A stretch of 6,061 bases of DNA from Sphingomicrobium sp. (lineage in GTDB: Bacteria; Pseudomonadota; Alphaproteobacteria; Sphingomonadales; Sphingomonadaceae): contig JASLBJ010000239.1 of the NCBI GenBank assembly GCA_030146725.1, forward strand, positions 1-6,061. The letters run 5' to 3'. Positions within the stretch are counted from its first letter, which is position 1. Each line of letters opens with the position of its first letter. Below are positions 1-6,061 of this stretch, piece by piece. The translations under genes were made by a program, and so were the position numbers. Below the pieces are notes generated by a model that was not told the origin of the DNA, made no database searches, and worked only from the letters and a program-made list of their open reading frames with translations.

Positions 1-1039
1 TAGGTTTGGCGTCACGCTGCCCCTGGTAGCGCTGCTTGCCGCGTGCGGCAGCGGCGGCGGCAGTGGCTCGGGTGGAGGATCGGCGCAGCAGATCAAGATC
101 GTCGGTTCGTCGACCGTCTATCCGTTCACCACTGCGGCGGCCGAAGAATTCCAGCGCGCGAATGCCGGCCAGAGCGCAATTGTCGAGTCGACCGGGACCG
201 GCGCGGGATTGAAGCTGTTCTGTGCCGGCGTCGGCTCTAACCGTCCCGATCTCGTCAATGCGTCGCGGCGGATCAAGGCGAGCGAGCTTGCCGACTGTAA
301 CAAGAACGGCGTGGCGCAGGTCATCGAATTCCCGATCGGGATCGATGGACTGGCGGTGATCGAGTCGGTCAACACGGCTCCGCTCAGCCTGACGCTGCGC
401 GACCTTTACGCCGGTCTTGCCGCGACGCCGTTCGGCAAGCCGCAGACCGCGCAGACCTGGAAGGACGTAAATCCGGCGCTTCCGGCGACCAAGATCCGGG
501 TGCTCGGCCCTCCCCCGACCTCGGGCACGCGCGACAGCCTCAACGAGCTATTCCTTGCCAAGGGCTGCGAAAGCGACCCGGCGATGAAGGCGCTGAAAGA
601 GACCGACGAGAGCCAGTATCAGACGATCTGCACGCGGATCCGCGAGGACGGTGCGTTCGTCGAAGCTGGCGAGAACGACAATCTGCTGGTGCAGAAGATC
701 TCGACTGATCCAGGCGCGCTCGGCGTTCTGGGCTACAGCTTCCTGTCGGAGAACAGGGACCGCGTGCGACCGGTGAGGATCAACGGCGTGAACCCGACCG
801 ACGCGACGATCACCGACCTCAGCTATCCCGGTGCCCGCGTGATCTATCTCTACGCCAAGGGTGAGCACATCCGCGCCAAGCCGGCGATCCGCACGTTCAT
901 CGAGGCCTATTCCAAGCTCACCAACAAGGGCGGACTGCTCGAGCGGCGCGGACTGGTGCCGTTCGCCGCAGCCGAAGCAGCGGCTGCTGCCAAGCAGGCG
1001 TCCGAGTTGAAAGTCCTTACCGCAGACGAACTGAAGTAG
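1..1039 (+). CDS. pstS: Phosphate ABC transporter substrate-binding lipoprotein PstS (5' partial)
   Basis: This is the phosphate-binding subunit of the PstSCAB importer, which delivers phosphate to the PstC/PstA channel. The reading frame is open from base 2 to a TAG at 1037-1039, giving 345 visible residues; the start codon lies left of the window. The first 14 residues are the end of a hydrophobic signal peptide, closing in the lipobox L-A-A-C (Cys15, bases 44-46), so the mature protein should be lipid-anchored. A Gly/Ser linker follows, then the PstS fold opening with IKIVGSSTVYPF. Likely phosphate-contacting loops are GSSTV (about residues 34-38), TGTGAG (64-69) and SGTRDS (174-179). Cysteines at 74, 99, 189 and 210 could form two disulfides. 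The TTG at 209 lies inside the conserved GTGAG loop region and cannot be the real start. pstC begins 15 bp downstream. The family call is near certain; phosphate specificity is inferred from the operon. Confidence 0.96.
   Translation, partial: RFGVTLPLVALLAACGSGGGSGSGGGSAQQIKIVGSSTVYPFTTAAAEEFQRANAGQSAIVESTGTGAGLKLFCAGVGSNRPDLVNASRRIKASELADCNKNGVAQVIEFPIGIDGLAVIESVNTAPLSLTLRDLYAGLAATPFGKPQTAQTWKDVNPALPATKIRVLGPPPTSGTRDSLNELFLAKGCESDPAMKALKETDESQYQTICTRIREDGAFVEAGENDNLLVQKISTDPGALGVLGYSFLSENRDRVRPVRINGVNPTDATITDLSYPGARVIYLYAKGEHIRAKPAIRTFIEAYSKLTNKGGLLERRGLVPFAAAEAAAAAKQASELKVLTADELK
2..46 (+). other. C-terminal part of a lipoprotein signal peptide with lipobox
   Basis: The first visible codons of pstS translate to RFGVTLPLVALLAAC. 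This is the hydrophobic core and cleavage region of a signal peptidase II signal peptide. The lipobox L-A-A-C ends at Cys15 (TGC, 44-46), which would become the diacylated N-terminus of mature PstS. The residue after the Cys is Gly and there is no Asp at +2. The charged n-region and the start codon are cut off by the window edge. Confidence 0.85.
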
Positions 1040-1054
1040 CCGGCACCCTTAGCA

Positions 1055-2434
1055 ATGTCGCTGACCACCGCGCTTGTCGTGATCATCCTGCTCGGCGCCG
1101 GCGCCGGAGTGCTGGGATACCGGCGCGCGGCCAGGTTGCGGACCACCGGCCGGCTGCACTCGTTGCCTGCCTACCATGCCGCGCATGCGATGATCTGGAC
1201 CGTCGTTCCAGCCTTGCTGCTGCTGGCGATGTGGACGCCGGTCCAGGGCGGGCTGGTCGAGCAGGCGGTGCTCGCTTCTCCGGAAGGGCGCGTGCTGCCC
1301 GACTTCGACATGCAGCGCGAGGCCATATTGACCGAAGCGCGGCAGATTGCCCGCGGTCAGCGCGAAGCCGGGTTCAACCCGGAATCGACCACCCTTGCGC
1401 CGCGCTTCAGCGAAGCCGAGCAGCGGCTTGCACTGATCGGCGGCGGCCTCGCGATCCTGCTTGCGCTCGGCGGCGCGGGGTTTGCGCTGCGCCGGAGCGC
1501 ACCCAAGTTCCGCGCCCGGACCGGTGTCGAACGGTGGCTGATGGCGCTGTTGATCGGCGCGTCGCTGATCGCCATCCTGACGACGTTGGGCATCCTGCTG
1601 TCGCTGATGTTCGAGAGCCTGCGCTTCTTCAAGATGGTGCCGCCCGCCGACTTCCTGTTCGGGACGCAATGGAGTCCGCAGACCGCGATCCGCGAGGACC
1701 AGGTCGGATCGTCGGGCGCATTCGGGTCGATACCGTTGTTCTGGGGGACGATCTTCATCGGTGCGATCATTGCGATGATCGTCGCCATCCCGCTTGGGCT
1801 GATGAGCGCGATCTACCTCACCCAATATGCCCATACGCGGGTGCGGGCTTGGATGAAGCCGCTGCTCGAAATCCTCGCGGGCGTTCCGACGGTGGTCTAC
1901 GGTTATTTCGCCGCGCTGACCGTGGCGCCGGCGGTGCGCGATCTTGGCCTATCGATCGGGATCAGCTCGGCAAGCAGCGAGAGCGCGCTTGCCGCCGGGC
2001 TGGTGATGGGAATCATGATCATCCCGTTCATCAGCTCGATGGCCGACGATTCGATCGCAGCGGTGCCCCAGGCGATGCGCGACGGAAGCCTGGCGATGGG
2101 CGCGACCAAGTCCGAGACGATCCGCCGGGTCGTGCTCCCCGCCGCGCTTCCGGGCGTCGTCGGCGGCGTGCTGCTGGCCGTCAGCCGGGCGATCGGCGAG
2201 ACGATGATCGTCGTCATGGCCGCCGGACTGGCCGCGAACATGACCGCCAATCCGTTCGCCAGCGTGACCACCGTCACCACCCAGATCGTGCAATTGCTGA
2301 CCGGCGACCAGGAGTTCGACAGCGCCAAGACGCTCGCGGCGTTTGCGCTCGGGCTGGCGCTGTTCCTGATCACTTTGGTGCTCAACCTGATCGCGCTGAG
2401 CTTCGTGCGGAAATATCGTGAGGCTTATGAATAG
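1055..2434 (+). CDS. pstC: Phosphate ABC transporter permease PstC (long form)
   Basis: PstC is one of the two inner-membrane permeases that form the phosphate channel. The protein has 459 residues, against about 320 in E. coli; the extra length is N-terminal. Hydrophobic segments lie near residues 3-21, 46-62, 125-145 and 161-187, with a polar stretch at about 63-124 between the second and third. This resembles the extended PstC N-terminus of many proteobacteria (DUF3708-type). The transporter core starts around 220: membrane segments near 229-256, the conserved LAGVPTVVYGYF (274-285), hydrophobic 312-327, the EAA cytoplasmic loop contacting PstB (about 341-368, MRDGSLAMGATKSE then LPAALPGV), the SRAIGET motif (377-383), and a last helix at about 427-451. 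Arg and Glu of that motif lie where E. coli PstC residues needed for transport have been reported. The ATG at 1055 has no evident Shine-Dalgarno, so translation may depend on pstS. The 3' end overlaps pstA. Confidence 0.96.
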   Translation: MSLTTALVVIILLGAGAGVLGYRRAARLRTTGRLHSLPAYHAAHAMIWTVVPALLLLAMWTPVQGGLVEQAVLASPEGRVLPDFDMQREAILTEARQIARGQREAGFNPESTTLAPRFSEAEQRLALIGGGLAILLALGGAGFALRRSAPKFRARTGVERWLMALLIGASLIAILTTLGILLSLMFESLRFFKMVPPADFLFGTQWSPQTAIREDQVGSSGAFGSIPLFWGTIFIGAIIAMIVAIPLGLMSAIYLTQYAHTRVRAWMKPLLEILAGVPTVVYGYFAALTVAPAVRDLGLSIGISSASSESALAAGLVMGIMIIPFISSMADDSIAAVPQAMRDGSLAMGATKSETIRRVVLPAALPGVVGGVLLAVSRAIGETMIVVMAAGLAANMTANPFASVTTVTTQIVQLLTGDQEFDSAKTLAAFALGLALFLITLVLNLIALSFVRKYREAYE

Positions 2435-2534
2435 CGTCGACGCCCCCGGCGCGCGGCAGCCGATGAGTAGCGCCGACGACCTCGTCGCGCGGCAGCCGAT
2501 GAGTAGCGCGGAAGCGTCCTCGCGCTGGGTCGAC
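2427..2534 (+). repeat. 36-bp tandem repeat at the 5' end of pstA, each unit starting with an in-frame ATG
   Basis: Three units begin at 2427, 2463 and 2499, exactly 36 bp (12 codons) apart. Units 1 and 2 match at 31 of 36 positions and share an exact 24-bp direct repeat (2450-2473 and 2486-2509). Unit 3 shares only its first 11 bases (ATGAGTAGCGC) with unit 2 before diverging. The encoded units are [24 protein letters not shown] and a degenerate [12 protein letters not shown]. Because the period is a multiple of three, the repeat lengthens the protein without a frameshift and creates several candidate start codons. The end of the third unit is nominal. Confidence 0.9.
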
Positions 2535-3755
2535 GGATCGATGCAGGCGCGCGTCCGCCGCCGCTATGCCGCCGAGCGCCGCTTCCGGCTGCTCGGGCTG
2601 GCGGCGGTTGCGCTGTCCGGGCTGTTCCTCGCTTTCCTGCTTGGGACGATGCTGTACCGCGGCGTCGGCGGCTTCAGCCAGTTCGAAGCCGCGGTCACGA
2701 TCGATCTGCCGCGATCGGACCTGATCGTCGATCCGGCGCTGCTGCGCGGCGACGATGCGCAACAACTGCTTGCCGGGTCCGATCTCCAGAGCCCGCTGTC
2801 GCTCGCCGCCGCAACGGCGTTCGGACCGGCCGCCGAGGAACTGTTTTCGGCCGCTGCGGCGCGCGCGCTTGGCCGCCAGATCATCGCCGACCCGACTTTG
2901 CTCGATGAGCGCAGGACCGTCTGGCTGCCGGTGTCCAGCCGGATCGACGTCGCGGCCAAAGGCACGGGCGAAGCGGCAAGCGAGCGGTTGGTCGCGCAGC
3001 TCGAGTCGAAAGGCGCGCTGCGACGCGTGTTCAATGCCGATTTCCTGCGCTCGTCGGACGCCACCGACCCGTCGGCGGTCGGGGTCTGGGGAGCGCTCAA
3101 GGGCAGCTTCCTGACGATCATCGTCACGATGCTGCTCGCGTTCCCGGTCGGCGTGCTGTCGGCGGTCTATCTCGAGGAGTTCGCACGGCGGAACCGCTGG
3201 ACCGACGCGATCGAGGTTTCGATCAACAATCTTGCCGCGGTGCCGTCGATCATCTTCGGGCTGCTGGGCCTGGCCGTGTTCCTCAACTTCATGCACCTGC
3301 CGCGCTCGGCGCCGCTGGTCGGGGGCCTGACGCTGGCGCTGATGACGATGCCGGTGATCGTCATCGCCGGGCGCAACGCGATCAAGTCGGTGCCGCCGTC
3401 GATCCGCGACGCGGCGCTCGGGGTCGGCGCGTCCAAGATGCAGGTCGTGTTCCACCATGTCCTGCCGCTTGCGTTGCCCGGGATCCTGACCGGCACGATC
3501 ATCGGCATGGCGCGCGCTCTGGGTGAGACTGCGCCGCTGCTGATGATCGGGATGCGCGCGTTCATCGCTGCTCCGCCAAGCGGGCTGGTCGAGCCGGCGA
3601 CGGTGCTTCCGGTGCAGATCTTCCTGTGGTCCGACGAGGTCGACCGCGGTTTCGTCGAGAAGACCAGCGCCGCCATTATCGTGCTGCTCCTGTTCATGCT
3701 GCTGATGAACGGGCTCGCTATCTATCTTCGCAACCGCTTCGAGCGCCGCTGGTGA
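2427..3755 (+). CDS. pstA: Phosphate ABC transporter permease PstA with large periplasmic insertion
   Basis: PstA is the second channel subunit and pairs with PstC. From ATG 2427 it has 442 residues; E. coli PstA has about 296. The first 24 residues come from a tandem repeat. Next are a basic stretch ([15 protein letters not shown]), a first membrane helix (about 56-76), and a long soluble, probably periplasmic region (about 79-219) matching the DUF3333-type insertion typical of alphaproteobacterial PstA. The permease core follows: helix at about 225-248, [14 protein letters not shown] (267-280), EAA loop (about 326-353, [12 protein letters not shown] then LPLALPGI), RALGET (363-368) and a last helix at about 414-434. 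The start is ambiguous: GTG 2418, ATG 2427, 2463 and 2499 share the frame. I chose 2427 because it overlaps the pstC stop by 8 bp, allowing coupled translation, and has a GTGAGG-type site just upstream, though only 3 bp away. ATG 2499 would give a 418-residue protein without the repeats. Confidence 0.95.
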   Translation: MNSVDAPGARQPMSSADDLVARQPMSSAEASSRWVDGSMQARVRRRYAAERRFRLLGLAAVALSGLFLAFLLGTMLYRGVGGFSQFEAAVTIDLPRSDLIVDPALLRGDDAQQLLAGSDLQSPLSLAAATAFGPAAEELFSAAAARALGRQIIADPTLLDERRTVWLPVSSRIDVAAKGTGEAASERLVAQLESKGALRRVFNADFLRSSDATDPSAVGVWGALKGSFLTIIVTMLLAFPVGVLSAVYLEEFARRNRWTDAIEVSINNLAAVPSIIFGLLGLAVFLNFMHLPRSAPLVGGLTLALMTMPVIVIAGRNAIKSVPPSIRDAALGVGASKMQVVFHHVLPLALPGILTGTIIGMARALGETAPLLMIGMRAFIAAPPSGLVEPATVLPVQIFLWSDEVDRGFVEKTSAAIIVLLLFMLLMNGLAIYLRNRFERRW

Positions 3756-4726
3756 TGCCCATGAAAGAAAAAACGCCGATCCTGACCAACTCGTCGATGC
3801 CGTTCCCGTCGGTGGCGGTGACGTCCGATGCCGCGTCGGACGACGCCGGTCTGCGCAAGGAAGACGAGGCCTGGACCGGGGTGCCCGAGCCCGCCGCTGG
3901 GCGGCCGCTGGTGACGGTCGAGACACCTCCGCCCGAGCCGCAGGATACGGCCGAGCCCGCCACGGCTGGCGCGCCCAAGATGCAGGCCCGCAACGTCAGC
4001 GTGTTCTACAGCGACAAACAGGCGCTCAAGGACGTGTCGATCGACATCAACAATGACCGCGTGACCGCCTTCATCGGCCCGTCCGGATGCGGCAAGTCGA
4101 CCTTCCTGCGCTGCCTCAACCGGATGAACGACACCATTTCGACGGCCCGCGTCGACGGGCGGATCGAGCTCGACGGACAGGATATCAACGCGTCGGCGAT
4201 GGACGTCGTCCAGCTTCGCGCCCGTGTCGGGATGGTGTTCCAGAAGCCCAACCCGTTCCCGAAGTCGATCTTCGAGAACGTCGCCTACGGCCCGCGCATC
4301 CACGGGCTTGCGTCGGGCAAGGCCGAGCTCGAAGGGATCGTCGAGAACTCGCTCAAACGCGCGGGGCTGTGGGAAGAGGTCAAGGACCGGCTGGCGGAAA
4401 GCGGCACCGCATTGTCGGGCGGGCAGCAGCAGCGGCTGTGCATCGCGCGGGCAATCGCGGTCGATCCGGAGGTCATCCTGATGGACGAGCCGTGCTCGGC
4501 GCTTGATCCGATCGCCACCGCGAAGATCGAGGAGCTGATCCACGAACTGCGCGGGCGCTACGCAATCGCGATCGTCACCCACAACATGCAGCAGGCCGCG
4601 CGCGTGTCGCAGCGGACCGCTTTCTTCCACCTCGGCGAGCTGGTGGAATACGGCAAGACGACCGAGATCTTTACCAATCCGCACGAACAGCGGACCCAAG
4701 ACTATATCACCGGCCGCTACGGCTGA
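3755..4726 (+). CDS. pstB: Phosphate ABC transporter ATP-binding protein PstB with N-terminal extension
   Basis: PstB is the cytoplasmic ATPase whose dimer powers phosphate import through PstC/PstA. From ATG 3755 it has 323 residues, against about 257 in E. coli. The ATPase core begins near residue 76 ([21 protein letters not shown]). All ABC motifs are intact: Walker [10 protein letters not shown] (108-116), Q-loop Q163 in the PstB-typical [11 protein letters not shown], signature LSGGQQQR (220-227), Walker B VILMDEP (240-246), D-loop SALD (248-251) and switch His276 in THN. Residues 1-75 form a low-complexity Pro/Ala/Glu/Asp-rich extension. Start choices: ATG 3755 shares a base with the pstA stop (TGATG), ATG 3761 lies two codons later, and ATG 3797 is also in frame. 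ATG 3980 would give a 248-residue core-only protein. The open frame reaches back into pstA, but that part is a shadow of the pstA coding sequence. Assignment is very secure; the exact start is not. Confidence 0.96.
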   Translation: MPMKEKTPILTNSSMPFPSVAVTSDAASDDAGLRKEDEAWTGVPEPAAGRPLVTVETPPPEPQDTAEPATAGAPKMQARNVSVFYSDKQALKDVSIDINNDRVTAFIGPSGCGKSTFLRCLNRMNDTISTARVDGRIELDGQDINASAMDVVQLRARVGMVFQKPNPFPKSIFENVAYGPRIHGLASGKAELEGIVENSLKRAGLWEEVKDRLAESGTALSGGQQQRLCIARAIAVDPEVILMDEPCSALDPIATAKIEELIHELRGRYAIAIVTHNMQQAARVSQRTAFFHLGELVEYGKTTEIFTNPHEQRTQDYITGRYG

Positions 4727-4743
4727 TCGGAGCGCAGGAACCC

Positions 4744-5445
4744 ATGCAGCAGCAAACCGGCGGACATACGCTCAAAGCCTTCGACCAGGACATCGACCGG
4801 CTGCGCGCGCTCATCAGCCAGATGGGCGGGCTTGCCGAACATGCGATCGGCGAGGCGATGCGCTGCCTGATCCAGCGCGATACCGAGGGCGCGATGCGGG
4901 TGGTCGAAAACGACCGCAAGCTCGATGCACTGGAGGTCGAGACCGAGCGCCGCGCGGTGCAGCTGATCGCGCTTCGCGCGCCGATGGCCGGCGACCTTCG
5001 TGACGTCGTCGCCGCGCTCAAGATTTCGGGCGTCGTCGAGCGGATCGGCGACTATGCCAAGAATATCGCCAAGCGCGTCCCGCTGCTCGAGAATGTCGGC
5101 AAGATCGAGCCGATCTCGCTGCTGCCCGAGATGGCGCGGATCGCCACCGGCATGGTTCACGACGTGCTCGATGCGTTCGTCGAACGCGACGCCGAGGTCG
5201 CTTTACGGGTGTGCGAGCGCGACAATGCGGTCGACGATTTCTACGATTCCATCTTCCGCACCTTGCTCACCTACATGATGGAAAACCCGCATAACATCGG
5301 CCAGTCGGCGCACTTGCTGTTCGTCGCCAAGAACATTGAGCGGGTCGGCGACCATGCGACCAACATCGCCGAGATGGTCTATTACGCAGCGACCGGCCAG
5401 CACATGCCCGAACGGTCGAGAACCTCCCAGCTCGGCTTGAAATAG
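4744..5445 (+). CDS. phoU: Phosphate signalling regulator PhoU
   Basis: PhoU is a cytoplasmic, all-helical, metal-binding protein that couples the Pst transporter to the PhoR/PhoB system. It keeps the Pho response off when phosphate is sufficient. The product has 233 residues, close to the E. coli length of about 241. It shows the two-repeat PhoU architecture: each three-helix half carries the metal-binding motif E-R-x-G-D-x-x-x-N, here ERIGDYAKN (99-107) and ERVGDHATN (199-207). The first half includes RAVQLIALRAPMAGDLRDVVAALKI, typical of the family. The ATG at 4744 is preceded by AGGA at 4736-4739 and by GGAG at 4729-4732, a clearer ribosome binding site than those of pstC, pstA or pstB, so PhoU may be translated more independently. 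The 17-bp gap from pstB and the 12-bp gap to phoB support one transcript. Confidence 0.97.
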   Translation: MQQQTGGHTLKAFDQDIDRLRALISQMGGLAEHAIGEAMRCLIQRDTEGAMRVVENDRKLDALEVETERRAVQLIALRAPMAGDLRDVVAALKISGVVERIGDYAKNIAKRVPLLENVGKIEPISLLPEMARIATGMVHDVLDAFVERDAEVALRVCERDNAVDDFYDSIFRTLLTYMMENPHNIGQSAHLLFVAKNIERVGDHATNIAEMVYYAATGQHMPERSRTSQLGLK

Positions 5446-5457
5446 AAGGGCACGCAC

Positions 5458-6061
5458 ATGGCCGCCAAACGACTTTTGCTGGTCGAGGACGACCGCGCGC
5501 TGGCCGATCTGGTCAGCTTTCACTTCGAACGATCGGGCTATGACGTCAGCCGCACCGGCGACGGCGAGGAAGCCTTGATCCTGGTCGACGAGCTGAAGCC
5601 CGACGCGGTGATCCTCGATTGGATGATCGAGGGCATCAGCGGGATCGAGGTGTGCCGCCGCCTGCGCCGCCGCGCGACGACGGCCAACGTGCCGATCATC
5701 ATGCTCACCGCGCGCGGCGAAGAGGACGACCGCGTGCGCGGGCTCGAGACCGGGGCCGACGATTATGTGACCAAGCCGTTCAGTCCCAAGGAACTGGTCG
5801 CGCGCGTCGGTGCGGTGCTTCGCCGGGTTCGGCCCGCGCTCGCTGCCGAGACGCTTGAATATGCCGGGGTCGAGATGGACCTCAGCGCGCACCGCGTGCG
5901 CCGCGCCGGCTCTGCGGTATCGCTCGGGCCGACCGAGTACCGGCTGCTTCGCCACTTCCTCGAGAACCCCGGCCGGGTGTTCTCGCGCGAGCAGTTGCTC
6001 GACACGGTGTGGCCGCACGGCGAGGACATCGAACTGCGCACGGTCGACGTGCATATCCGCC
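5458..6061 (+). CDS. phoB: Phosphate regulon response regulator PhoB (3' partial)
   Basis: PhoB is the OmpR-family transcription factor that binds Pho boxes once phosphorylated, usually by PhoR. The frame is open to the right edge, with 201 complete codons visible; compared with the usual length of about 229, roughly 30 residues are missing. The receiver domain (about 4-120) has acidic pocket E10/D11, phosphoacceptor D54 in VILDWM (the DWM context is typical of PhoB), switch T84 and K106 in TKPF. The winged-helix domain starts near 130 and contains LGPTEYRLLRHFLENPGRVFSREQLL, characteristic of PhoB. The visible sequence stops inside the recognition helix (RTVDVHIR), so the wing cannot be checked. 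The ATG at 5458 has AAGGG at 5446-5450, 7 bp upstream, and follows the phoU stop by 12 bp. No Pho-box-like repeat is visible in that gap, so expression probably comes from the operon promoter. Confidence 0.96.
   Translation, partial: MAAKRLLLVEDDRALADLVSFHFERSGYDVSRTGDGEEALILVDELKPDAVILDWMIEGISGIEVCRRLRRRATTANVPIIMLTARGEEDDRVRGLETGADDYVTKPFSPKELVARVGAVLRRVRPALAAETLEYAGVEMDLSAHRVRRAGSAVSLGPTEYRLLRHFLENPGRVFSREQLLDTVWPHGEDIELRTVDVHIR

Noticed and set aside
209..211. TTG as the start of pstS
   Set aside because: The frame is open to the left edge and encodes a lipobox, linker and the conserved GSSTV and GTGAG loops upstream, so the real start lies outside the window.
1037..1075. Possible attenuator hairpin between pstS and pstC
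   Set aside because: Only a 3-bp AGC/GCT pairing around the pstC start was seen, with no stable stem and no T-run.
1231..2421. 396-codon plus-strand open frame inside pstC in another frame
   Set aside because: It is very rich in Arg, Asp and Ala and low in hydrophobic residues, typical of a shifted frame of a GC-rich gene; the pstC frame has clear family motifs.
3626..3754. GTG 3626 as the pstB start, giving a long overlap with pstA
   Set aside because: The encoded 43 residues are Arg-rich and are a shifted reading of the conserved C-terminal part of pstA; start codons at the pstA stop are far more plausible.
3764..3773. A-rich run near the pstB start as a frameshift or phase-variation site
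   Set aside because: It is only six consecutive A bases and the codon phase does not fit a canonical slippery heptamer. It more simply reflects Lys/Glu codons and low structure at a start site.
2382..3926. Long open frame of 514 codons on the minus strand opposite pstA
   Set aside because: Its translation is dominated by Arg, Asp, His, Gln and Pro with no recognisable domain. It mirrors the strong G/C third-position bias of pstA, which is clearly real on the plus strand.
3722..4699. 325-codon minus-strand open frame opposite pstB, and similar ones opposite pstC, phoU and phoB
   Set aside because: Each lies entirely opposite a well-identified gene and has the same composition artefact of GC-rich DNA.
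5446..5457. Separate phoB promoter or Pho box between phoU and phoB
   Set aside because: The 12-bp gap holds only the ribosome binding site; no direct repeats resembling Pho-box halves were seen.

Overview
This 6.06 kb window is almost entirely one collinear, plus-strand operon for high-affinity phosphate uptake and phosphate-responsive signalling: pstS (5' end cut by the left edge), pstC, pstA, pstB, phoU and phoB (3' end cut by the right edge). The high GC content, the strong G/C preference at third codon positions, the long forms of PstC and PstA, and the protein sequences themselves suggest an alphaproteobacterium, most likely of the Sphingomonadales (inference; no taxonomic marker is present).

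Layout: 1-1039 encodes the periplasmic phosphate-binding lipoprotein PstS, including its lipobox. 1055-2434 and 2427-3755 encode the two membrane permeases PstC and PstA, which overlap by 8 bp. 3755-4726 encodes the ATPase PstB, whose proposed start overlaps the pstA stop by one base. 4744-5445 encodes PhoU, and 5458-6061 encodes the receiver domain and most of the DNA-binding domain of PhoB. The largest gap is 17 bp, so there is no room for an internal promoter or terminator outside coding sequence. The operon promoter, and any Pho box, must lie left of the window. A phoR-type sensor kinase gene is not present here.

How the genes work together: PstS captures phosphate outside the inner membrane, PstC and PstA form the channel, and PstB hydrolyses ATP to drive import. 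PhoU links transporter state to the PhoR/PhoB two-component system, and PhoB-phosphate activates Pho genes, usually including this operon.

The window is largely conventional, and I found no sign of an unknown system. The features most worth a second look are a 36-bp tandem repeat that multiplies the pstA start codon (three in-frame ATGs exactly 36 bp apart), a roughly 75-residue Pro/Ala/Glu-rich extension before the PstB ATPase core, and the Gly/Ser linker, four cysteines and apparently non-canonical ligand residue in PstS.
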